NCBI RefSeq assembly: GCF_000306965.1
Contig: NZ_JH976442.1
Location: forward strand, 8,415-72,414
Direction: 5' to 3'
DNA length: 64,000 bases
Source of the DNA: Amphibacillus jilinensis Y1
GTDB taxonomy: Bacteria; Bacillota; Bacilli; Bacillales; Amphibacillaceae
Shown one piece after another: positions 56,280 to 63,830 of the stretch (its first letter is position 1; each line of letters opens with the position of its first letter). A program made the translations under genes and the position numbers. The notes below the pieces were generated by a model that was not told where the DNA came from, ran no database searches, and saw only the letters and a list, made by a program, of their open reading frames with translations.

Positions 56280-56680
56280 GGGGGTGATTAACCCCCGTCC
56301 CCTCACACCACCGTACATACCGTTCGGTATACGGCGGTTTCATTTAAGTCCAACGTGCAGTTTCGTATCTACCAAATAGACTTTTAAGTTCTTGACCTGC
56401 CCCCCAGTATTGATTATTAAGTGCTCGACCTAATATCGGGCTATGTGACGTCCGTCAATAGCCTTTCTCGTGTTCCCCCATTCCCATGCTTTACCTGGTT
56501 CAATACCACAACGAATCAGATTTTTCTTTTTCGTTGTGGTTTTCTTCCATTCTTTCCACCGAATCATTCGCAACCTTCTACTCACCCAGGCATCTAGCGC
56601 TTTGAATATAGAGGGGGGGTTCTGCTAATTGGTAATAACCTAGCCATCCCACTAAGTATTGATTAAGTGTCTCACTCCTT
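56271..56680 (-). mobile_element. Group II intron remnant (domains V-VI and maturase C-terminus)
   Basis: On the minus strand AACCGCCGTATACCG and CGGTATGTACGGTGGTG (about 56302-56341) form domain V. GGACGGGGGTTAATCACCCCC plus CTACTCGAT forms domain VI and the 3' end at about 56271. Upstream, 56345-56670 translates in pieces as LNQYLVGWLGYYQLAE, KALDAWVSRRLRMIRWKEWK, LIRCGIEPGKAWEWGNTRKA and LGRALNNQYW...KSLFGRYETARWT, the maturase/X domain of intron reverse transcriptases, with at least two frameshifts. The RT domain and 5' intron part are gone. Confidence 0.85.
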
Positions 56681-57080
56681 TTCTCCATATTTTTTTGATT
56701 TATAATTAATACATATCTCTAATCTTTCAGTATCTTTCCTACAGGCAAAGCCAACTACCTTTCTCACTAAGGGAAACGTCCTTCCTAAGAATTAAACAAC
56801 GCTTGTAAATACTATCGATCACAACCTCTTTCTTAATTTAAATAATTAGTTAAAGCCAGTAGAAACAAGACACCTTTACAAAATTATTTATGGTAATGAC
56901 TTTACATTTAAATGTAAAAATGATACCATAAATGTAAAATAGATGGGATTAGATATTCAAAAATATTACTGGGTGTTCTTGTTATGAGTATTTTATGGCT
57001 TCTTTTCCCTTCACCCAAGTTATAATAACTGTCTCTGCTAAGGTGATTTTGATCAAATGCAGTAAGAGAGGAGAATTTTA
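56681..57080. other. Intergenic region after the intron remnant
   Basis: No gene recognised. A palindromic pair TTACATTTAAATGTAA is near 56900-56916, and TTTTACATTTATGG-like repeats around 56888-56940 may be an operator or terminator. Confidence 0.35.
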
Positions 57081-57401
57081 ATGGAAGCGGATAAAGAGAT
57101 AGAAACAAGGGTAGTCATTTTTAAATCCTTGCTCATGCAAATGCTTCTCTATAGTATTGGAATATATTTGGTTGGTAGTTTTTTTTCTCCTTATCAATTT
57201 GACCCTTTATTACCCATAAGTTCTATAGTAGGAATAGGAATAGCAATGCCTGTCATTTATTACTTTTTGAATAACAGAAGCTTCGGACCCATGCACCTAC
57301 CAAAGGCATCGTTAGTAGTGATACTATCTCTTCCTTTTATAGGGATAACTGCGACTGCAACATATTTCAGTATAGACTATGTAATCAGCATAGTTATATA
57401 A
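57081..57401 (+). CDS. Small membrane protein of unknown function (106 aa)
   Basis: Starts ATG 57081 after AGAGAGGAGAA. Three predicted spans (about 14-32, 42-62, 78-104) and a charged cytoplasmic N-terminus (MEADKEIETR). It has no recognised family. It stands between the intron remnant and a strong terminator, so it is probably a single gene. Confidence 0.65.
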   Translation: MEADKEIETRVVIFKSLLMQMLLYSIGIYLVGSFFSPYQFDPLLPISSIVGIGIAMPVIYYFLNNRSFGPMHLPKASLVVILSLPFIGITATATYFSIDYVISIVI

Positions 57402-57457
57402 GGTGACAAATTATTATTAAGTAAGGTTGGCTTTCCCCAATTGAAAAGTACTGCGAC

Positions 57458-57496
57458 GAAATAATCCACTGAGGTATAGACACAGTGGATTATTTC
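57458..57496. terminator. Strong bidirectional terminator
   Basis: GAAATAATCCACTG pairs with CAGTGGATTATTTC, 55 bases after the small membrane protein gene. Confidence 0.85.
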
Positions 57497-57811
57497 CGTT
57501 TTATCCTTAAAATAGTCCCTTAGCTGCCATCGATAAAAAGAATGATATATCATGTTGATTTTCAGTCGATATCTTAACAATCATATATTCTTATAGCTCA
57601 TTTTCACTTCCTATACTGTTCCGATTAGATAATATTGTTCTCTAGGATCATTGGAATGAGTATTTAATGCGTTTGTTTTGAGAGTATAACAATCTAGAAC
57701 AACCGTTTAGTTTAATAGTCAACTCACCTAAAATCCCCCCTACACCTTACCGTTAATTCAATATTGGTTAAATGCATCGATGATAATCCTAATAGCATTT
57801 CGCTCACCACT
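57497..57811. other. Intergenic region without recognised content
   Basis: No frame with a ribosome site; the 3' part leads into an alcohol dehydrogenase remnant. Confidence 0.4.
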
Positions 57812-57952
57812 AAGGCATGGACAATTTTGGGGCCATCAAAAGAAACGATTGAAGTAATGGCAGATAAAACAGTCATTGCCAACCCTAGTTTCGGAAAGTT
57901 CAAACCACTTTCTCGAGAAGATTCAATCGCTATTTACAAAGCGAGTTTATAA
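57812..57952 (+). pseudogene. 3' remnant of a second iron alcohol dehydrogenase gene
   Basis: Reads TKAWTILGPSKETIEVMADK then TVIANPSFGKFKPLSREDSIA and IYKASL-stop, parallel to the C-terminus of the ADH at 55107 ([20 protein letters not shown]). The DNA differs enough that it is a paralog, not a fresh duplication. The rest of the gene is missing. Confidence 0.8.
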
Positions 57953-57958
57953 AAAAAC

Positions 57959-58106
57959 TTCAACCAGCAGCCGTTTTCGCGCTTCTCACATTGATTGGTA
58001 GTTGAGCGAAAAAGGACATTAGCATCCGCTAACACCCATTATAGATGGTCTCTTCCCACTATTTTCAGATGGGTGTTTTACCAACAGCTATCTATAGCTA
58101 TGAAAA
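57959..58106 (+). repeat. Dispersed intergenic repeat, copy M
   Basis: CAACCAGCAGCCGTTTTCG, CACATTGATTGGTAGTTGAG, ACATTAGCATCCG, then ACACCCAT pairing with ATGGGTGT and a terminal AGCTAT/ATAGCT mini-hairpin. Both pairings are changed on both sides relative to other copies. Confidence 0.7.
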
Positions 58107-58142
58107 AGATGGTGTGATTTTTTATCACATCATCTTTTTCAT
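58100..58142. terminator. Long perfect hairpin, probable terminator
   Basis: ATGAAAAAGATGGTGTGA pairs with TCACATCATCTTTTTCAT over 18 positions with one mismatch. Confidence 0.65.
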
Positions 58143-58319
58143 AGAACGAACACCCACCCCAATCTGTCAAAACGTATGACAGACCTCTGTTACATACGGA
58201 AACACAAACTCAGATTCGATGCGTTTCTTCCATTAAATATTATAGAAGAAATAGTTCTTAGTATAAAAATTTTTGATCAGCACATACTACTAAATATTAA
58301 TTATAGTAGGTGATAAATA

Positions 58320-58754
58320 ATGAATGAACAAGAACTTAAACAAACGATCATAAAAATATTAGATGATCATCAAATCGGAACGATGGCTACTATCGCTAAC
58401 CAACGCCCCCATTCTCGTTATATGACTTTTTTTCATGATAACTTCACTCTTTACACCGCTACATCCAAAGATACACATAAAGTAGACGATTTACGTCAAA
58501 ATCCATATGTGCATATTATCATTGGCTATTCATATGAAGGAATTGGCGATCAATATTTAGAGATTGAGGGACAATGTGAATTACATGATGAACCCTTGAT
58601 TAAAGACCGATTATGGAATGACAAATTAAAGCATTGGTTTTCTGGTCCAGAAGATCCTAATTATCTAGTACTGAAAATTACCCCTTCTGAGTTCCATCTT
58701 AAAAATACCAATGACCATCAAAACCATCGTTATAAACCAACGATATCAGATTAA
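58320..58754 (+). CDS. Pyridoxamine 5'-phosphate oxidase-like flavoprotein (general stress protein 26 family)
   Basis: Split-barrel FMN-binding protein of 144 aa. QIGTMATIANQRPHSRYMTF (about 18-37), YTATSKDTHKVDDLRQNPYVHIIIGY and YLEIEGQCELHDE match the family of YdaG/GSP26-type proteins. They bind FMN or F420-like flavins, and their substrates are unknown. Start ATG 58320 lies after TAGGTGATAAATA. Single gene followed by a terminator. Confidence 0.88.
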   Translation: MNEQELKQTIIKILDDHQIGTMATIANQRPHSRYMTFFHDNFTLYTATSKDTHKVDDLRQNPYVHIIIGYSYEGIGDQYLEIEGQCELHDEPLIKDRLWNDKLKHWFSGPEDPNYLVLKITPSEFHLKNTNDHQNHRYKPTISD

Positions 58755-58810
58755 AACAAGTGCTGTTATAGCCCCTATTTTAATCTAACTGCAACAGCCA
58801 CAACCTAAAA

Positions 58811-58846
58811 GTAGTATGTTTTAATCAAAAAAAACATACTACTTAG
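58811..58846 (+). terminator. Terminator after the PNPOx-like gene
   Basis: AAGTAGTATGTTTT pairs perfectly with AAAACATACTACTT around an 8-nt loop. Confidence 0.8.
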
Positions 58847-58906
58847 ACACCACAAACCTTATTATATCAAGGGTTGAAGTCTTAAAAAAACTTAGTTGTT
58901 TAATTA

Positions 58907-58924
58907 ATGTGAATAATTTCACAA
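58907..58924 (+). promoter_or_regulatory. Rex/Fnr-type operator upstream of adhE
   Basis: ATGTGAATAATTTCACAA matches the Rex operator pattern TTGTGAA-W4-TTCACAA in 17 of 18 positions and contains an exact TGTGA-N6-TCACA Fnr box. It is centred about 62 bases before the predicted start site. A second palindrome, TCACATTTATGTGA (58930-58943), is centred near -42. Confidence 0.7.
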
Positions 58925-58945
58925 ACCTGTCACATTTATGTGATT

Positions 58946-58971
58946 TTGTAAGCGCATACAGATGTTATGAT
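58946..58971 (+). promoter_or_regulatory. cre site overlapping the adhE promoter
   Basis: TTGTAAGCGCATACA (58946-58960) satisfies the cre consensus WTGNAANCGNWNNCW at every position. It overlaps the spacer before the -10 TATGAT (58966-58971), a position expected to give CcpA repression. Confidence 0.7.
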
Positions 58972-58999
58972 GAAATCAGAAAGAACGAGGGGGGATCAG

Positions 59000-59230
59000 A
59001 TGATATTAACAACATGGAAAGATTTTGGGACAGATGCAGAGTTCTATACGCAAGCAAACTTTGAAGAAGAAGTTAATGACAACTTCGAAGGTGTGTATTT
59101 TGAAGAGGGAAAAGACATTCCGAATTATATCTGGACAACACAATATGTTGTTGTCATTAAGAACAACACTAGAATGTTTAACGATGTCTCATTTGTTAAA
59201 GTTCCTCGTAACCCGTCGGTCCTTGTTTAA
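59000..59230 (+). CDS. Small protein of unknown function in the adhE leader (76 aa)
   Basis: ATG 59000 follows GAGGGGGGATC about 8 bases upstream and lies about 20 bases after the predicted transcription start of adhE. The acidic soluble protein starts MILTTWKDFGTDAEFYTQAN and ends VPRNPSVLV; it has no cysteine, signal or membrane segment. It ends 61 bases before adhE with no terminator between, so it should be co-transcribed and co-regulated with AdhE. The family is not recognised. Confidence 0.65.
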   Translation: MILTTWKDFGTDAEFYTQANFEEEVNDNFEGVYFEEGKDIPNYIWTTQYVVVIKNNTRMFNDVSFVKVPRNPSVLV

Positions 59231-59291
59231 GTGTTATTTTTTTGAACTCGTTTGCTCATTATTTCACATAAATTCTTAGGAGGGAAAACCT

Positions 59292-61898
59292 ATGGTCACA
59301 AAAGTCGAAAAGAAAAATGAAGTAAAAGAACCTACTGTAGCAGAAAGCATCGATGCGTTAGCAAATAACGCTCAGAAAGCTTTAAAAGAAATGAAAAAAT
59401 TAACACAAGAACAAGTTAATGACATTGTTAAAGAGATGGCATTAGCTGGTCTAGATCAACATATGTATCTAGCAAAATTAGCGGTTGAAGAAACCGGACG
59501 AGGTGTATATGAAGATAAAATTATTAAAAACATCTTTGCTACTGAATATGTTTATCACAACGTGAAATATGATAAAACAATTGGTGTCATCAGTGAAAAT
59601 GAACATGAAGGTATCGTAGAAATTGCCGAGCCGATTGGTGTTGTTGCCGGTGTAACCCCTGTAACTAATCCAACATCTACGACCATGTTCAAGTCTATCA
59701 TTTCTATTAAAACAGGTAACCCTATCATCTTTGCTTTCCACCCATCCGCTCAGAAATGTAGCTCTGAAGCAGCGCGTATTTTATATGAAGCTGCAGTTAA
59801 AGCAGGGGCTCCAGAGCACTGTATTCAATGGGTTGAAAAACCTTCAATTGAAGGAACACAAGCATTAATGAAACACCCTAAGGTAGCAACAATATTGGCT
59901 ACAGGCGGACCAGGAATGGTTAAGTCAGCTTATAGCTCTGGTAAGCCAGCACTTGGTGTAGGTGCAGGTAACGTACCTTGCTATATCAATAAATCAGCCA
60001 ATGTTAAACGAGCTGTCAATGACCTCATTTTATCTAAAACGTTTGATAACGGGATGATTTGTGCGTCAGAACAAGCGATGATCGTTGATAAAGAAATCTA
60101 TGATCAAGTAAAACAAGAAATGATTGATAACAACTGTCACTTCTTGACAGCAGCCGAAAAAACAAAAGTTGAAAAGCTTGTTATCAATGAAGATACTTGT
60201 GCCGTAAATCCAAAAATCGTTGGTATGAAACCAGTGAAAATTGCTGAGATGGCTGGCGTTAAAGTACCTGAAGATACAAAAATTCTAATTGCAGAACTTA
60301 CTGGTGTTGGACCAGATCATCCACTTTCACGTGAAAAATTAAGCCCAGTTTTAGCAGCATTTAAAGTAAATAATGCTGAAGAAGGTTTACAACGTTCTGA
60401 AGAAATGCTTGAATTTGGTGGTTTAGGGCACTCAGCTGTGATTCATGCAAGTGACCAAGAGGTTATTGATGCATTTGGTGCACGAATGAAAGCTGGTCGT
60501 CTGATCACAAATGCGCCATCTTCTCAAGGTGCGATCGGGGACATTTACAATGGTTATATTCCGTCATTAACATTAGGTTGTGGTTCTTATGGCGGTAACT
60601 CAGTATCTACAAACGTTGGTGCTATGCACTTAATTAATGTTAAAAAAATGGCGAGAAGGAATAATAATATGCAATGGTTTAAAGTTCCACCAAAAGTTTA
60701 TTTCGAAAAAAATTCAGTTCAATATTTAGCAAAAATGCCTAATATCACAAAAGCCTTTATCGTTACCGACCCGATGATGGTTAAACTCGGCTATGTCGAT
60801 AAAGTTCTCTATCACCTACGCAAACGCTCTGACTACGTACACTGCGAAATTTTCTCTGACGTAGAACCAGATCCATCTAAAGAAACAGTTATGCGTGGAG
60901 CAGAAGCAATGAATGCGTTCAATCCTGATGTTATTATTGCTCTTGGTGGCGGTTCAGCAATGGATGCTGCTAAAGGAATGTGGCTATTCCATGAACATCC
61001 AGAGACAGATTTTAATGGGATAAAACAGAAGTTCTTAGATATTCGTAAACGTGTTTACAAATATCCTGAATTAGGACAAAAAGCACAATTTGTTGCGATC
61101 CCAACAACATCTGGTACTGGATCTGAAGTTACTTCATTCTCAGTTATTACAGATAAGCAACAAAATGTAAAATATCCATTAGCAGATTATGAGTTAACAC
61201 CTGATGTAGCCATCATTGATCCACAATTTGTAATGACCGTACCAAAAGTAGTTACAGCAGACACTGGGATGGATGTGCTGACACATGCGATTGAAGCTTA
61301 TGTTTCTAATATGGCTAACGATTACACAGATGGTTTAGCTATTAAAGCCATTCAACTTGTATTTGAATATTTACCAAAAGCTTATCACAATGGTAGTGAT
61401 GAAGTGGCCCGTGAAAAAATGCATAATGCATCTACGATTGCAGGGATGGCATTCGCTAATGCTTTCTTAGGTATTAATCATAGTTTGGCACACAAACTAG
61501 GTGCAGAATTCCATATCGCTCACGGTCGTGCGAATGCGATTCTAATGCCACACGTTATTCGCTATAACGCTAAAAAGCCAAGTAAATTTGTTTCATTCCC
61601 TAAATACGAGCACTTTATTGCGGATCAGCGTTATGCTGAAATCGCAAAAGCGTTAGGCTTACCTGCTAAAACGACTGAAGAAGGTGTTGAAAGCTTAGTC
61701 AATGCTATTTATAAACTAGCTAAAGAGCTTAATATACCAATGAGCATTGCTGAAAATGGCGTTGACAAAAAAGATTTTGAAGCTAAAGTTGATTATTTAG
61801 CAGACCGTGCTTTTGAAGATCAATGTACAACAGCTAATCCGAAGTTACCACTCGTAACTGAACTAGCTGAGGTTTATCGCAACGCATTTAAAGGTTAA
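59292..61898 (+). CDS. adhE: Bifunctional acetaldehyde-CoA/alcohol dehydrogenase
   Basis: Reduces acetyl-CoA to acetaldehyde and ethanol with NADH. The 868 aa comprise an N-terminal acetylating aldehyde dehydrogenase (about 1-450; catalytic Cys in FDNGMICASEQA, NAD site GGPGMVKSAY), a linker and a C-terminal iron-dependent alcohol dehydrogenase (about 460-868; LGGGSAMDAAKGMW, HAIEAYVS, LGINHSLAHKLGAEFHIAHGRANA). It starts after AGGAGGG and forms spirosomes in other species. It disposes of acetyl-CoA from PflB. Confidence 0.97.
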   Translation: MVTKVEKKNEVKEPTVAESIDALANNAQKALKEMKKLTQEQVNDIVKEMALAGLDQHMYLAKLAVEETGRGVYEDKIIKNIFATEYVYHNVKYDKTIGVISENEHEGIVEIAEPIGVVAGVTPVTNPTSTTMFKSIISIKTGNPIIFAFHPSAQKCSSEAARILYEAAVKAGAPEHCIQWVEKPSIEGTQALMKHPKVATILATGGPGMVKSAYSSGKPALGVGAGNVPCYINKSANVKRAVNDLILSKTFDNGMICASEQAMIVDKEIYDQVKQEMIDNNCHFLTAAEKTKVEKLVINEDTCAVNPKIVGMKPVKIAEMAGVKVPEDTKILIAELTGVGPDHPLSREKLSPVLAAFKVNNAEEGLQRSEEMLEFGGLGHSAVIHASDQEVIDAFGARMKAGRLITNAPSSQGAIGDIYNGYIPSLTLGCGSYGGNSVSTNVGAMHLINVKKMARRNNNMQWFKVPPKVYFEKNSVQYLAKMPNITKAFIVTDPMMVKLGYVDKVLYHLRKRSDYVHCEIFSDVEPDPSKETVMRGAEAMNAFNPDVIIALGGGSAMDAAKGMWLFHEHPETDFNGIKQKFLDIRKRVYKYPELGQKAQFVAIPTTSGTGSEVTSFSVITDKQQNVKYPLADYELTPDVAIIDPQFVMTVPKVVTADTGMDVLTHAIEAYVSNMANDYTDGLAIKAIQLVFEYLPKAYHNGSDEVAREKMHNASTIAGMAFANAFLGINHSLAHKLGAEFHIAHGRANAILMPHVIRYNAKKPSKFVSFPKYEHFIADQRYAEIAKALGLPAKTTEEGVESLVNAIYKLAKELNIPMSIAENGVDKKDFEAKVDYLADRAFEDQCTTANPKLPLVTELAEVYRNAFKG

Positions 61899-61931
61899 CT
61901 TTCACTCCCCTATTTGAATATTTATATACCA

Positions 61932-61965
61932 AGAAGTCCTTCGTTCTAGTCGACGAAGGACTTCT
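61932..61965. terminator. Strong terminator after adhE
   Basis: AGAAGTCCTTCGT pairs with ACGAAGGACTTCT and is followed by CTTTTTG on the plus strand. It overlaps the last codons of the convergent small gene. Confidence 0.9.
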
Positions 61966-62194
61966 CTTTTTGTTCTAGTTGCTGCAATCGGTTTACATTA
62001 CGACTAATCAAGCTATCTAAAAACTGATCTATATCACCAGGAATTGGTGAATCTTCCGTTAAAACTAATCCTGCTTGACTACTTTTCAACAGCATCCATA
62101 ATAAATAGCTCACCCATTTACTTTGGGGCTCTTCTCCTACTATAGCAGCCTCTAGCTCGACTGCTAACTGTTGTAGCATATTTTCTGTGAACAT
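61946..62194 (-). CDS. Hypothetical protein (82 aa)
   Basis: Helical acidic protein beginning MFTENMLQQLAVELEAAI and ending QLEQKEKSFVD. ATG 62194 follows AGGGGGTGAGTG. The last codons form one arm of the adhE terminator. It is 10 bases downstream of the next gene and probably forms an operon with it. No family recognised and no membrane segment. Confidence 0.6.
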   Translation of the reverse strand: MFTENMLQQLAVELEAAIVGEEPQSKWVSYLLWMLLKSSQAGLVLTEDSPIPGDIDQFLDSLISRNVNRLQQLEQKEKSFVD

Positions 62195-62204
62195 CACTCA
62201 CCCC

Positions 62205-62750
62205 CTAACTCGTCACATTTAGTAACAACGGATTATCAACAGGTAAACCTTCTTCATCCCTATTACTATAATAGAAAGCATCTATTTTAAATTTATATTG
62301 CTCTTTAGTTGGCCAAGTCAACGTTAAATGTAAGGGTTCAGCTCGATCTGCTCCATTAACCTTCTCACCCAAATAGCTAAACCAATATTCTTCTCCCCCA
62401 TTTTGATGATCTTCTAAGAGCTGCCAGTTGGCTTTGATTTTTTGCTGATCTCTCCTATCCTTAGCTAATAAGTATTTCCCGGATATTTGATAACGAACAG
62501 AAGCATCTATCCTAACGCAAACTATTAGGTTTTCTAGTGGTTTGACTGTCCCATTAAGTATATGATAGCTCATATTTATACAAGACCATTCATCGCTTTG
62601 ATTTGATATATCAATTGACGAAGCCAAAAAAGAAATGACTTTATTAAAACTAGCATTTCGACTAGAATAATTTGATGCTTTTTCATAAAGTTCCTGCCAA
62701 CTACGATCCAAAGCTTCTAGTTTCGTCTTTACTTCCAACCATGATGTCAC
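62205..62750 (-). CDS. Hypothetical protein (181 aa)
   Basis: Soluble protein with an N-terminal helical part (MTSWLEVKTKLEALDRSWQE) and a beta-rich C-terminal half (VRIDASVRYQISGKYLLAKD, YWFSYLGEKVNGADRAEPLHL). The start GTG 62750 has GGAGGTG about 9 bases upstream. It is co-oriented with the small gene at 61946. No family recognised; no cysteine-rich or signal features. Confidence 0.6.
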   Translation of the reverse strand: MTSWLEVKTKLEALDRSWQELYEKASNYSSRNASFNKVISFLASSIDISNQSDEWSCINMSYHILNGTVKPLENLIVCVRIDASVRYQISGKYLLAKDRRDQQKIKANWQLLEDHQNGGEEYWFSYLGEKVNGADRAEPLHLTLTWPTKEQYKFKIDAFYYSNRDEEGLPVDNPLLLNVTS

Positions 62751-62948
62751 TGTTATACACCTCCATTACATTTTATAGTTAAATGGCTTTAATTATGATT
62801 GCTTTTATCTCTGCTCAGATCAATCATTTTTTTTAGAGGCACAACTTGTCCTTCTCTTTTGAAGTTATTCATGTTAACCTGTTCATTATTCATATAATCA
62901 GGATTGATATTCTCACTATCCGCTTTCTTAATTTACTTAAAAACGAAC

Positions 62949-63094
62949 CTTCAATCCGAGGCAATTTCGTTGTTCTCCTCCTGATTGCTAATTGCGTGAA
63001 TCAGGACATTAGCATCCGTTAGCTCCCGCCTAAATAGATTATATCTACTCTCTATTTTTAGGCGGGCATTTGACGGACGGCTATATGTGATAAA
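62949..63094 (+). repeat. Dispersed intergenic repeat, copy N
   Basis: Near-consensus 3' two-thirds: TGATTGCTAATTGCGTGAAT, CAGGACATTAGCATCCGTTAG, CCCGCCTAAATAG pairing with CTATTTTTAGGCGGG, TTTGACGGACGGCTATATG and GTGATAAAA. The 5' hairpin (TCAATCCGAGG...CCTCCTGATT) is weaker. Confidence 0.82.
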
Positions 63095-63140
63095 AAAAGA
63101 GCTATTTTCACTTTTTATGAAAATAACTCAAATGATACAC

Positions 63141-63830
63141 CTATTTCTTAGGCGGACAAGGTTTTGATGTCCCAGGGAAAACAACCGGACATTGTCGTGG
63201 AATAACCGGGGTCGGACATTCATCAACAGCTAACAGATCTCGCGGCTCACAGAAACTTGCTTCTAATTCTAATGTAACATCTGCAACAGCTTGAACGCTT
63301 TGGCATACATTTAAAGAAATGTCTACACTTTCTAATGCTGTCGCAACACAATTTACAGTTGCACTACAGGTTACATCTGAAATCCGAACAACGAGCCGTG
63401 TACCTTCTGGCGCACATAAGAAAACAGATTCAGGAATCTCAATCTCGATCGGATCAGATATTTCTAAAAATGGGGTAGTTCCGTCAAAACCAGTAAATTC
63501 AACAACTAACGATAATGTCTTTTCAAAGCTTACACGTTGCAATTCTACTTCTACACCATCAATTATAAATTCGCGATCTTGTCTATCCGCCGTTTCAACG
63601 ACAGTAATTTCCGCATTTTGTGGCAGTGGATTTCCGGTGGCTGGATCTATTAAATAGCATCTTACTGCTAAATTGCTAACGGTTGGTCCACAAGGATCAA
63701 TTGCAAGGGCACCGAGATCAGCCGCTGGTACATTTTGATTTACTGTTTCTTGAAGAATAACCCAGTCATAAACCTTCTCCGCATTAAAGCAAAGCAATTC
63801 TTCTTCGGGATGCGGTGGTCGATTTAACAT
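63141..63830 (-). CDS. Cysteine-containing beta-rich protein, possible spore-surface protein
   Basis: Protein of 229 aa starting MLNRPPHPEEELLCFNAEKV, YDWVILQETVNQNVP. It has about ten cysteines, repeated beta-strand-like VEL/VSLN segments and a Pro/Cys-rich C-terminus (CPTPVIPRQCPVVFPGTSKP). No signal peptide or membrane span. The layout (KVYDWV near the start, CxP tail) reminds me of Firmicute coat or exosporium proteins, but this is a weak analogy. ATG 63830 lies after GGAGTAGAGC. Single gene as far as the window shows. Confidence 0.65.
   Translation of the reverse strand: MLNRPPHPEEELLCFNAEKVYDWVILQETVNQNVPAADLGALAIDPCGPTVSNLAVRCYLIDPATGNPLPQNAEITVVETADRQDREFIIDGVEVELQRVSFEKTLSLVVEFTGFDGTTPFLEISDPIEIEIPESVFLCAPEGTRLVVRISDVTCSATVNCVATALESVDISLNVCQSVQAVADVTLELEASFCEPRDLLAVDECPTPVIPRQCPVVFPGTSKPCPPKK

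Noticed and set aside
59025-59279. Alternative 84-codon frame overlapping the adhE leader gene
   Set aside because: No ribosome site, out of frame with the better-supported 76-aa gene.
4453-63094. All repeat copies strictly in one orientation
   Set aside because: First impression; a degenerate copy at 40830-40943 reads in the opposite direction, so the claim was reduced to a bias.
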